From: Pseudomonadota bacterium
GTDB taxonomy: Bacteria; Pseudomonadota; Gammaproteobacteria; Xanthomonadales; Rhodanobacteraceae
Direction of reading: 5' to 3'
Assembly: GCA_023412995.1 (NCBI GenBank)
Contig: JAEZQS010000015.1
Location: 1 to 16,017 of the forward strand
DNA length: 16,017 nt
Both the position numbers and the translations under genes were made by a program. The notes beneath the pieces are model-generated. The model ran no database searches. It was not told the DNA's origin and saw only the letters and a list, made by a program, of their open reading frames with translations. Numbering within the stretch: position 1 is the stretch's first letter; each line of letters begins with the position of its first letter. Below are positions 7,778 to 13,393 of this stretch, piece by piece.

Positions 7778-9285
7778 GGCGTCGCCTGCCGTGGCGGGGG
7801 CGGGGCCTCCACCGGCTGTTCCAGCCAGCCCCCGGTGAAGCCGGCACGCTGCAGCCCGCGGCGGATGTAGGGATTGCGCCGCATGACGCGCCAGACGAAG
7901 TCGCTCCGGTAGTTCTCGATCATGGCCAGGATCGGGCCCTGGTCGATGCCGATGTAGTCGCTCGCGACCCAGCCGAAACCCGGGACCAGGTGCCCGGTCT
8001 TGAGCGGGATGTCGTAGTCGAAACTGGGATTGAAGGAATCGAGGAAGCCGTAGGTCGCGTAGATCTCCGGGCCATAGCGCGAGTACATCTCCTCCACTGC
8101 CGGGATCACGATCTCGGGCGCGAACGGGAGTGAGGCGGCCGCGGCGGTCGGCGCGATGGTGCCGTCGTCGAAGGCATCGGACAGCCCCGCGCCACGCGCC
8201 GAGTAGTGGCGGAATTCGCGCAGGTTGCCGCCGTAGTCGAGGTTGGCGCCCTGCGGGCCGTCGCTGGCGGTGAGGCCCCACACGTTTTCGCCGTAGAGCT
8301 TCCAGCCCATCGGGTTGGCGATGGCGTAGGCGCGCTGGGCATAGGTCGCGCGGCGGCTGTTCTCGAAGTAGTCGAAGCCGTGCGCACGCATGTAGGCGTC
8401 GCGGATGCCGCGGAAGTCGATCCACACGTGCGAGTACTGGTGGCCGAACTGCGGCCCGAAGCCGAGGTATTCCTCGCCTTCGAAGGTGCCCCAGGAGCGC
8501 GGGTAGGTGCTGGTCCAGGCGGTCCACGCATCGGCGCCGATGCCCTGGGTGGGGGAACCGAGCGCGAGGATGTACACCAGCATGCCCTCGTTGTATCCCT
8601 CCCAGTCGTAGGGCAGGTAGCCCTGGTCGGGATACCAGCCCATCGACAGGAGCGGCGGGCGCACCTGCATCCACGGCCACTCCACCCGTTTGTAGAGCGT
8701 GTCGGCAACGCGGCGGATCTCGCTTTCATTGGGCGTGTCCCAGTCGAAGTAGGACTGCACGAACAGGACGCCCGCCATCAGCAGCGCCGTGTCCACCGAG
8801 GACAGCTCCACCCAGTCGGCGTAGCGCGCACCGCTGTGGAGGTCGAGGAAGTGGTAGAAGAAGCCGTGGTAGCCGGCCATCCCCTCGGCGCGCGAGCCCT
8901 GAGGCAGGCCTTCCAGGGTATGCAGCGTCAGCAGCACGCGGCGGACCGCCTCGTCGCGGGTGATGTAGCCGCGCTCGACGCCGATGCCGTAGGCGGTCAG
9001 GCCGAACCCGATCGCGGCAATGCTGGAGAAGGGTTCGCTGTAAGGGTAGCGGTCCGGGATGAGCCCGCTCGCCGGCATCGCGGTGTCCCAGAAATAATCG
9101 AAAGTGCGCTTCTCGAGGTCGGCGAACAGCGGCGTCAGTGGCGGCTGCAGCAGCGGCGTGACGGCGGGACGCGGTTCCTCCTCGCGCCGGCATCCGGCCA
9201 GGGCCAGCAGCAGCACCAGCAGCACGCCGCAGGCGCCGAGGGCGCGCTGTCGCCAATGCCGATGGATTGTCTCGTGGGGAAGCAT
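7774..9285 (-). CDS. glycoamylase-like (GH144-type) lipoprotein, possible endo-beta-1,2-glucanase
   Basis: Exported lipoprotein of 503 residues. A hydrophobic segment (about 16-30) ends in the lipobox LAGC with Cys32; the next residue is Arg, so by the E. coli sorting rule it would go to the outer membrane. The mature part has the pattern of the glycoamylase-like (alpha/alpha)6-barrel family PF10091: LEKRTFDYFWD (58-68), SSIAAIGFGL (87-96), ELSSVDTALLMAGVL (160-174), WEGYNEGM (228-235, candidate acidic residue Glu233), GLTASDGPQG (337-346) and IDQGPILAMIENYRS (447-461). PF10091 members were first annotated as glucoamylases, but GH144 members characterised in other bacteria are endo-beta-1,2-glucanases, so I prefer that reading as an inference. 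Catalytic residues are not assigned with confidence. ATG 9283-9285 has no clear Shine-Dalgarno sequence. It is the first gene of the operon continuing with the solute-binding protein. Confidence 0.85.
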   Translation of the reverse strand: MLPHETIHRHWRQRALGACGVLLVLLLALAGCRREEEPRPAVTPLLQPPLTPLFADLEKRTFDYFWDTAMPASGLIPDRYPYSEPFSSIAAIGFGLTAYGIGVERGYITRDEAVRRVLLTLHTLEGLPQGSRAEGMAGYHGFFYHFLDLHSGARYADWVELSSVDTALLMAGVLFVQSYFDWDTPNESEIRRVADTLYKRVEWPWMQVRPPLLSMGWYPDQGYLPYDWEGYNEGMLVYILALGSPTQGIGADAWTAWTSTYPRSWGTFEGEEYLGFGPQFGHQYSHVWIDFRGIRDAYMRAHGFDYFENSRRATYAQRAYAIANPMGWKLYGENVWGLTASDGPQGANLDYGGNLREFRHYSARGAGLSDAFDDGTIAPTAAAASLPFAPEIVIPAVEEMYSRYGPEIYATYGFLDSFNPSFDYDIPLKTGHLVPGFGWVASDYIGIDQGPILAMIENYRSDFVWRVMRRNPYIRRGLQRAGFTGGWLEQPVEAPPPPRQATP

Positions 9286-9586
9286 TAGCCGGGGATGCGG
9301 AAACGGTGCGCGGCGGCCCGGCGCGGGGCGGGCCGGCTACGGACGCGTGGGGCAGGCGCGTGGCGCCGGTATTGACCGGCGGGCCCGCATGGGGTTCCGC
9401 ACCCCGTCTTTCCTGGCTTCCCCGCCGGCCGGTGGTGGCGTTGCTGCTGCGCGAGGCTGCCCGGTTCATCCTGCATGAGGCGATTGTAGACGGGCGCCCT
9501 TCGGCGCGATTCCGGCCAGCAGACGGCACCTGGAGGCGGCGGTGCGGTTCAGGTCGGGTGGAGGTGAAACGTTATAATATTACGCC
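9286..9586. other. 301-bp intergenic region between the glycan operon and the merC-like gene
   Basis: This spacer should contain the promoter of the minus-strand glycan operon and that of the plus-strand MerC-domain gene. Visible: a Zur-like box with TATAAT at its right end, a 7-bp-arm dyad at 9364-9381, a smaller dyad GGGGT-TCCGC-ACCCC at 9391-9405, and a minus-strand TACAAT at 9483-9488 without a good -35. A minus-strand frame of 63 codons (9476 to 9285) begins 6 nt after that TACAAT and ends in TAATG overlapping the glycoamylase-like start; its Pro/Arg/Ala-rich composition looks non-coding, so I do not call it a gene. No other gene is seen. Confidence 0.6.
9364..9381. promoter_or_regulatory. 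perfect dyad, candidate operator of the glycan operon
   Basis: CGCCGGT-ATTG-ACCGGCG is an inverted repeat with perfect 7-bp arms and a 4-bp centre, 79 bp upstream of the start codon of the glycoamylase-like gene. No T-run follows on either strand, so it is not a standard terminator. Its size and place suit a repressor or activator site, but the surrounding DNA is GC-rich and such dyads also arise by chance. No regulator gene is present in the window to pair with it. Confidence 0.3.
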
Positions 9587-9588
9587 AT
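9566..9588 (+). promoter_or_regulatory. Zur-box-like palindrome overlapping TATAAT and the start codon
   Basis: The core GTTATAATATTAC (9571-9583) is preceded by GAAAC (9566-9570). Around centre 9577, six of the seven inner base pairs are symmetric. Against the gammaproteobacterial Zur consensus as I remember it (GAAATGTTATA, one free base, then TATAACATTTC), 15 of 22 positions agree, all but five in the left half and centre. The core contains a perfect -10 hexamer TATAAT (9573-9578). AT-rich DNA of this kind stands out sharply from its surroundings. If functional, zinc-loaded Zur would block transcription of the MerC-domain gene. The -35 region (TTCAGG, 9548-9553) is weak. Confidence 0.6.
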
Positions 9589-10063
9589 GGAGCCCGCCAG
9601 CCCGACAGCCCCTGCCACGCTGGTCCCCGGCCGTCCCGGCGCCGGTGCGACAGCGGCTGCTCCGGCGCGCGTGCTGGACCGGCTGGGTGCGACGGCTTCT
9701 TTCCTCTGCGCGATCCATTGCGCCACCTTGCCGCTGGTGGTGGCGATCCTCCCGGCGCTGGGTCTCGGCTTCCTCGCCAGCCATGGATTCGAGCGCGCCT
9801 TCGTCGCGTGCGCGGCGGTGCTGGCGCTGGGATCCCTCGCCGCCGGTTTCCGCCATCACCGCCGCTGGCGCGCCTTCGCCTTGGTGCTGCCCGGCCTCTC
9901 GCTGATGTGCGCGGGCCTGGTGGCCGATGCCGCGGCGCAGCCCGTGCTGCATGCGGTGCTGGTGGTCACGGGCGGGCTGCTGGTGGCCGGCGCACACGTC
10001 GCCAACCTGCGTCTCGCGCGTGGGCATGCGGCGGATGGCGGCTGTGCAGGGGCGAGGGGCTAG
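9587..10063 (+). CDS. MerC-domain membrane protein, candidate zinc-responsive
   Basis: Small inner-membrane protein of 158 residues with four hydrophobic segments (about 36-62, 72-88, 97-114, 119-138), as in the MerC family (PF03203). The family's metal-binding signature is visible as LCAIHC with Cys41, His44 and Cys45 at the start of the first span. MerC of mercury resistance carries Hg(II) into the cell; here there are no mer genes, and the Zur-like box over the start suggests zinc or another divalent metal. ATG 9587 lies only 8 nt after the TATAAT hexamer, so the transcript would be leaderless or the true start would be GTG 9671 (residue 29), just before the conserved VLDRLGATASFLCAIHC stretch. 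The N-terminal 28 residues are low-complexity Ala/Pro. Function is inferred from family and context. Confidence 0.82.
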   Translation: MEPASPTAPATLVPGRPGAGATAAAPARVLDRLGATASFLCAIHCATLPLVVAILPALGLGFLASHGFERAFVACAAVLALGSLAAGFRHHRRWRAFALVLPGLSLMCAGLVADAAAQPVLHAVLVVTGGLLVAGAHVANLRLARGHAADGGCAGARG

Positions 10064-10089
10064 GGGCTGGCTCCCTGCCGTGGGCGTGA

Positions 10090-10119
10090 TTGTGTAACTG
10101 CGGCGCGGCTGCCTATGGT
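10090..10119 (+). promoter_or_regulatory. candidate promoter of the CDF efflux gene
   Basis: TTGTGT (10090-10095) and TATGGT (10114-10119) are separated by 18 bp, in the 84-bp gap between the merC-like gene and the CDF gene. Transcription from here would start near 10126 and give a leader of about 22 nt that contains the AAGGAGG at 10130-10136. Both hexamers are imperfect; no MerR-type dyad is seen between them. Confidence 0.35.
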
Positions 10120-10147
10120 GGGATACGGCAAGGAGGGCAGCGCGGCG

Positions 10148-11086
10148 ATGAGCGCGCACGATCATCCGCAGGCTCATGGCGACGACGGTGGCCACGGCCG
10201 CGCGCACACGCACGCTGGGCGCAACGAAGGCCGCCTGCTGCTCGCTTTCGTCCTGACGCTGGGCACGCTGCTGGTGGAAGCCGTGGGCGGCTGGATTTCC
10301 GGCTCGTTGGCCCTGCTGGCGGACGCCGGCCACATGCTGGTGGACGCGCTGGCGCTGCTGTTCGCGTGGGCCGGTGCGCACTTCGCGCGCCGGCCGGCCG
10401 ACGCGCGCCGCCGCTTCGGCTATGCGCGCCTGGAGGTGCTGGTCGGCTACACCAACGCGCTGGCGCAGTTCGTGCTCGTGGCGTGGATCCTGTTCGAGGC
10501 GACGCAGCGCCTGCTGGCCCCGGCGCCAATCCTGTCCGGCACCATGCTGGTGGTCGCGCTGTTCGGCCTTGCCGTCAACGTGCTGGTGCTGCGCGTGCTC
10601 CACGTGCACCACGACGAGGACATCAACCTCGCCGGCGCACGCCTGCATGTACTAGGCGACCTGCTGGGATCGGTGGGGGCGGTGGCGGCGGCGCTGGCCA
10701 TCCGCTACCTGGACTGGCGCTTCGCCGATCCGGCGATCTCGGTGCTGGTATCGCTGCTGCTGCTGCGCAGTGCGTGGCGCCTGCTGCGCCGCTCGGGCCA
10801 CATCCTGCTGGAGGGCGCGCCGGCCGGGGTGGAGTCGCAGGTGGTCGCGGCGGCGCTCGCCGAGGCCGGCATCGGCGTGTGCGACGTCCACCACGTGCAC
10901 GTATGGGAGCTGGCGGGTGGCGCCTCCCTCGCCACCCTGCATGCGCGGGTCGAGGCCGGCACCGACACCGACCGCGCCATCGCGGCGGTCCAGCGCGTGC
11001 TGGGCGAGCGTTTCGGCATCGCCCACGCCACGGTGCAGATCGACCACCAGGGCTGCGGCGAGCGGCCCTGCGCCCGCGGCGGGTAA
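10148..11086 (+). CDS. cation diffusion facilitator, CzcD/ZitB-type zinc/cadmium efflux
   Basis: Proton-coupled divalent metal exporter of the inner membrane, 312 residues. The N-terminus is His/Asp-rich (HDHPQAHGDDGGHGRAHTHAG, residues 4-24), a usual metal-binding extension. Six membrane spans are visible, and the paired transport sites have the zinc/cadmium form HxxxD in span 2 (His62-Asp66 in ADAGHMLVDAL) and span 5 (His167-Asp171 in LHVLGDLLGS). A His-rich loop VLHVHHDED lies at 150-158, and the cytoplasmic C-terminal domain has DVHHVHVWEL (246-255). ATG 10148 was chosen: a good AAGGAGG lies 11 nt upstream and the protein begins MSAHDH as in homologues; an ATG 33 bp earlier would overlap the ribosome binding site. 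Zinc is the likeliest substrate; cadmium or cobalt are possible. Confidence 0.93.
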   Translation: MSAHDHPQAHGDDGGHGRAHTHAGRNEGRLLLAFVLTLGTLLVEAVGGWISGSLALLADAGHMLVDALALLFAWAGAHFARRPADARRRFGYARLEVLVGYTNALAQFVLVAWILFEATQRLLAPAPILSGTMLVVALFGLAVNVLVLRVLHVHHDEDINLAGARLHVLGDLLGSVGAVAAALAIRYLDWRFADPAISVLVSLLLLRSAWRLLRRSGHILLEGAPAGVESQVVAAALAEAGIGVCDVHHVHVWELAGGASLATLHARVEAGTDTDRAIAAVQRVLGERFGIAHATVQIDHQGCGERPCARGG

Positions 11087-11108
11087 GGGCGGACGCGGGC
11101 TCCGAACC

Positions 11109-11136
11109 TTGCGTGCACCCGGTGGACTGCTATCCT
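11109..11136 (+). promoter_or_regulatory. candidate promoter of the bTHX gene
   Basis: TTGCGT (11109-11114) and TATCCT (11131-11136) are spaced by 16 bp in the 84-bp gap after the CDF gene. A start near 11143 would give a leader of about 28 nt with AAGGAG at 11158-11163, 7 nt before the ATG. Confidence 0.45.
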
Positions 11137-11170
11137 GCGCGCCCGCCAGATCGAACGAAGGAGCACTCCC

Positions 11171-11359
11171 ATGGGCAGAGGCGACCGCAAGACCCGCAAG
11201 GGCAAGATTGCGATCCGCAGCTACGGCAATTCGCGGCCGCACGGCGCCGTGCAGGACCACAAGGGCGAGGCCGTGCGGCCGGCCGGCCGGACCGCCGCGG
11301 CGCGTCCCGCCGCGAAGAAGGCGGCCGCTCCTCGCAAGGCGCCGGCCAAGCGTGCCTGA
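11171..11359 (+). CDS. 30S ribosomal protein bTHX
   Basis: Small basic protein of 62 residues that sits in the head of the 30S subunit. The N-terminal MGRGDRKTRKGKIAIRSYGN segment matches the MGKGDxKTxKGKI...G pattern of the bTHX family (Thermus Thx, about 26 residues in the mature form). The remaining half is an Ala/Pro/Lys-rich tail with repeated AAKKAA and APRKAPAKR, as is common in proteobacterial versions. A strong Shine-Dalgarno sequence AAGGAG lies 7 nt upstream of the ATG, and a promoter candidate precedes it, so the gene is probably monocistronic. It is easily missed by annotation because of size. Confidence 0.9.
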   Translation: MGRGDRKTRKGKIAIRSYGNSRPHGAVQDHKGEAVRPAGRTAAARPAAKKAAAPRKAPAKRA

Positions 11360-11362
11360 CCT

Positions 11363-11380
11363 CCGGCACGCGCTTGCCGG
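11363..11380 (+). terminator. hairpin after bTHX, weak terminator candidate
   Basis: CCGGCA-CGCGCT-TGCCGG forms a 6-bp stem with a 6-nt loop, extendable by a G-T and a C-G pair, starting 4 nt after the bTHX stop. It is followed by GGCAAAACC rather than a T-run, so intrinsic termination is doubtful; it may only protect the 3' end. Confidence 0.3.
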
Positions 11381-11437
11381 GGCAAAACCAATGGTCGCGT
11401 CCGGCGATCTGCCGTTCAGGTTCGGTATAACGCAAAG

Positions 11438-11467
11438 TTAGCGTTGAATCCCGATTATGCGTATAGT
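11438..11467 (+). promoter_or_regulatory. possible promoter of the cold-shock gene
   Basis: TATAGT (11462-11467) is the best -10 hexamer in the locally AT-richer stretch before csp; TTAGCG 18 bp upstream is a poor -35. A start near 11474 would give a leader of about 158 nt. A second -10-like TATAAC lies at 11426-11431. A dyad AACGC-AAAGTTA-GCGTT (11429-11445) overlaps this region. The exact promoter is uncertain. Confidence 0.3.
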
Positions 11468-11473
11468 CCGCGC

Positions 11474-11631
11474 ACTGTGTTTGCTAGGGGTCACTGTCAA
11501 TCGTGGCCTTGATGCGGTAGATCCCCTGCGGATCCGCTCCATCGTTTCGGCTCGCTAGCTCCCTGCAACCCAGTCTCGACGCGGAATGTTCCGCGATCGC
11601 GATGTCAACAATGCGTTTCCAGGAGTTTCAG
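11474..11631 (+). promoter_or_regulatory. long 5' leader of the cold-shock mRNA, possible RNA thermosensor
   Basis: About 158 nt separate the probable transcription start from the csp ATG, and no gene fits in between. Two dyads are visible: GCGGATCCGC (11528-11537) and CGCGG-AATGTT-CCGCG (11580-11595), the latter 25 nt before the Shine-Dalgarno sequence AGGAG (11621-11625). Long structured leaders are known to control cspA translation in E. coli; that this one acts similarly is inference. I could not find a clear cold-box sequence. Confidence 0.4.
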
Positions 11632-11841
11632 ATGTCGAATCGACAGAACGGTACCGTCAAGTGGTTCAATGACGCCAAGGGCTTCGGTTTCATCACGCCC
11701 GAGAGCGGCCCCGACCTGTTCGTGCATTTCCGTGCGATCCAGGGCACCGGCTTCAAGTCGTTGCAGGAAGGCCAGCGCGTCAGCTTCGTTGCCGTGCAGG
11801 GCCAGAAGGGCATGCAGGCGGACCAGGTCCAGGTGATCTGA
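11632..11841 (+). CDS. cold-shock protein, CspA family
   Basis: Single-stranded nucleic-acid chaperone of 69 residues, one complete cold-shock domain (OB fold). Visible: GTVKWFNDAKGFGFITPE (7-24) with RNP1 KGFGFI (16-21) and RNP2 LFVHF (29-33), then the EGQRVSFVAVQGQKGMQADQ segment that closes the barrel. ATG 11632 was chosen over in-frame ATGs at 11602 and 11611 because AGGAG at 11621-11625 is correctly spaced (6 nt) and the family starts a few residues before the first strand. It is a single-gene transcript with a long leader and a strong terminator 16 nt after the stop. Whether it is cold-induced or constitutive cannot be told from the protein. Confidence 0.96.
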   Translation: MSNRQNGTVKWFNDAKGFGFITPESGPDLFVHFRAIQGTGFKSLQEGQRVSFVAVQGQKGMQADQVQVI

Positions 11842-11857
11842 CGTCACACGCACGTTG

Positions 11858-11891
11858 AAAACCCCGGGTGGCGACACCCGGGGTTTTTTTT
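11858..11891 (+). terminator. strong intrinsic terminator of the cold-shock gene
   Basis: A perfect 13-bp stem (arms 11858-11870 and 11875-11887, GC-rich core ACCCCGGGTG paired with CACCCGGGGT, loop GCGA) is followed by a run of eight T residues at 11884-11891. This is a textbook Rho-independent terminator. Confidence 0.96.
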
Positions 11892-12026
11892 GTCCGGCGA
11901 ACGGCGGGGGAATCACGCGTGACGCACGCGCGCCGTCACGCGGCCACGCGCATCCGGCCTGCCGCGGTTGTCGCGCCGGCGCATGGCGTCGGATGATGCA
12001 AGGCGTCCTGCCGCACGGAACAGCCC

Positions 12027-12632
12027 ATGCCGGTCACCCTGATCCTGATTGCCATCACCGTGGCGGTATCGCTGGCGGGCTTCTCGCGTCCTGGCCTCGT
12101 CGATCGCCTGCTGCTGTGGCCGCCAGCCGTGACCCGCGGGCGCCAATACTGGCGGTTGCTCACCTGCGGCTTCGTGCACGCCGATTTCGCGCACCTCGCC
12201 TTCAACATGATCACGCTCTATTTCTTCGGGCGTTTCATGGAGCGCTTCTTCGAGGGCATGATCGGCGACAGCGGCTATGCGCTGTTCTATCTCGCCGCGC
12301 TGGTGGTTTCCTCGCTGCCGAGCTGGTTGCGCCACCGCGATGACGCGCAATACCGGAGCCTGGGTGCTTCGGGAGCCGTGTCGGCCGTGCTGTTCGCCTT
12401 CATCCTGCTGCAGCCTTGGGCGCTGATCCTGGTGTTCTTCGTGCCGCTGCCGGCCATCGTCTATGCGGTGCTCTACCTTGGCTACACCATCGTGATGGAT
12501 CGCCGCCGCAGCGACCACATCAACCACAGCGCGCACCTGTGGGGCGCGGTCTTCGGCGTGCTGTTCACCCTCGCGCTCGAACCACGCGTGGCCGGGTTCT
12601 TCCTGCAGCAGCTGATGAATCCCCGCTTCTAG
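12027..12632 (+). CDS. rhomboid-family intramembrane serine protease
   Basis: Inner-membrane protein of 201 residues with about six hydrophobic spans (about 4-18, 54-75, 83-97, 112-129, 131-155, 168-184), the basic bacterial rhomboid core. The catalytic dyad is visible: Ser115 in GASGAVSA (113-120) and His170 in NHSAHLWGAVFG (166-177). The span-2 motif HxxxN is present as His56 and Asn60 in HADFAHLAFNM, and a WR motif (YWRLLTCGF, 41-49) lies in the first loop. It would cleave membrane proteins within or near the bilayer; substrates are unknown. ATG 12027 is preceded by only a weak GGAA. It stands alone between the csp terminator and the convergent phoU, with a short 48-bp gap to phoU. Confidence 0.93.
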   Translation: MPVTLILIAITVAVSLAGFSRPGLVDRLLLWPPAVTRGRQYWRLLTCGFVHADFAHLAFNMITLYFFGRFMERFFEGMIGDSGYALFYLAALVVSSLPSWLRHRDDAQYRSLGASGAVSAVLFAFILLQPWALILVFFVPLPAIVYAVLYLGYTIVMDRRRSDHINHSAHLWGAVFGVLFTLALEPRVAGFFLQQLMNPRF

Positions 12633-12680
12633 CGGACCCGCATGGCCGGATGCGCACCCGCCGCGCCGGCCCGCGTCGCG

Positions 12681-13367
12681 TCACCCGCCTTTCGGTCGCG
12701 GCGGCGGATGCGTGCCGAGCACCAGGAAATGCACGTTGCCGGCGATCGCGGTGGCGTGGTCGCCGATGCGCTCGATGTTCTTCGCCATGAACAGCAGGTG
12801 GGTGCAGGCGGAGATCGTGCGGGGGTCCTCCATCATCCAGGTGAGCAGCTCGCGGAAGAGGCGGGTGTGGCGCTGGTCGAGTTCCTCGTCGCGGTTCCAG
12901 ACCGCGATGGCGCGCGCCACGTCGCGGTCGCGCAGCGCCGCCAGCGCCTCGCCCACGAGGTCGGCGGCGAACGCGCCGAGCGGCGGAAGCGAGCCTGCCA
13001 GATGCACCGGCGCAGTGCGGTTGAGCACCAGCGAACGCTTGGCGACGTTGGCGGCGTAGTCGCCGATGCGCTCGATCGCGCCGGCGATCCGCAGTGCCGC
13101 GAGGATGGCGCGCAGGTCGCGTGCCATCGGCTGGCGCAGGGCCAGCAGGCGTACCGTGGCCTCGCCGATCGCGTCCTCGATCGCATCGATGCCGGCGTCG
13201 TCCTGCACGATGCGGGTGGCGGCCTCGCTGTCGCGCGCCAGCGTGGCGGCCAGCGCCGCGTCCAGTTGCGCGAGGGCGAGGCTGCCCATGCGCTGGATGT
13301 CGGCGTCGAGCCGCGCCAGTTCGGCGTCGAAGCGGGTGTCGGTGTGGTCGTGCGGGGCGATGGCCAT
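12681..13367 (-). CDS. phoU: phosphate-signalling complex protein PhoU
   Basis: Cytoplasmic all-helical protein of 228 residues that links the Pst transporter to the PhoR/PhoB two-component system and represses the Pho regulon when phosphate is plentiful. The two repeated three-helix halves each carry the metal-binding ExxxD motif: Glu99-Asp103 (ERIGDYAANVAKRS) and Glu199-Asp203 (ERIGDHATAIAGNV). ATG 13365-13367 has AGAGGA 6 nt upstream. It is the last gene of the pst operon, 26 bp after pstB, and converges on the rhomboid gene. A His/Asp stretch (HDHTD) precedes the first helix. Length is close to E. coli PhoU (241). Confidence 0.95.
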   Translation of the reverse strand: MAIAPHDHTDTRFDAELARLDADIQRMGSLALAQLDAALAATLARDSEAATRIVQDDAGIDAIEDAIGEATVRLLALRQPMARDLRAILAALRIAGAIERIGDYAANVAKRSLVLNRTAPVHLAGSLPPLGAFAADLVGEALAALRDRDVARAIAVWNRDEELDQRHTRLFRELLTWMMEDPRTISACTHLLFMAKNIERIGDHATAIAGNVHFLVLGTHPPPRPKGG

Positions 13368-13393
13368 GCGGTGTCCTCTGCCGGTGCGTGGGA

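Noticed and set aside
7774..9285. Annotating the lipoprotein as a glucoamylase acting on starch
   Set aside because: The name comes from an old family label; no starch-binding or GH15 motifs are visible and partner genes are beta-glucoside enzymes.
10090..10119. MerR-type metal-responsive operator ahead of the CDF gene
   Set aside because: The spacer is 18 bp and shows no dyad; MerR-type sites need a 19-20 bp spacer with a clear inverted repeat.
11391..11441. 16-codon frame MVASGDLPFRFGITQS upstream of the cold-shock gene
   Set aside because: No ribosome binding site and a length easily reached by chance; it lies in the promoter region.
12644..12671. GGCCGG...CCGGCC inverted repeat between rhomboid and phoU genes as a bidirectional terminator
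   Set aside because: Only 6-bp arms with a 16-nt loop and no T-run on either side.
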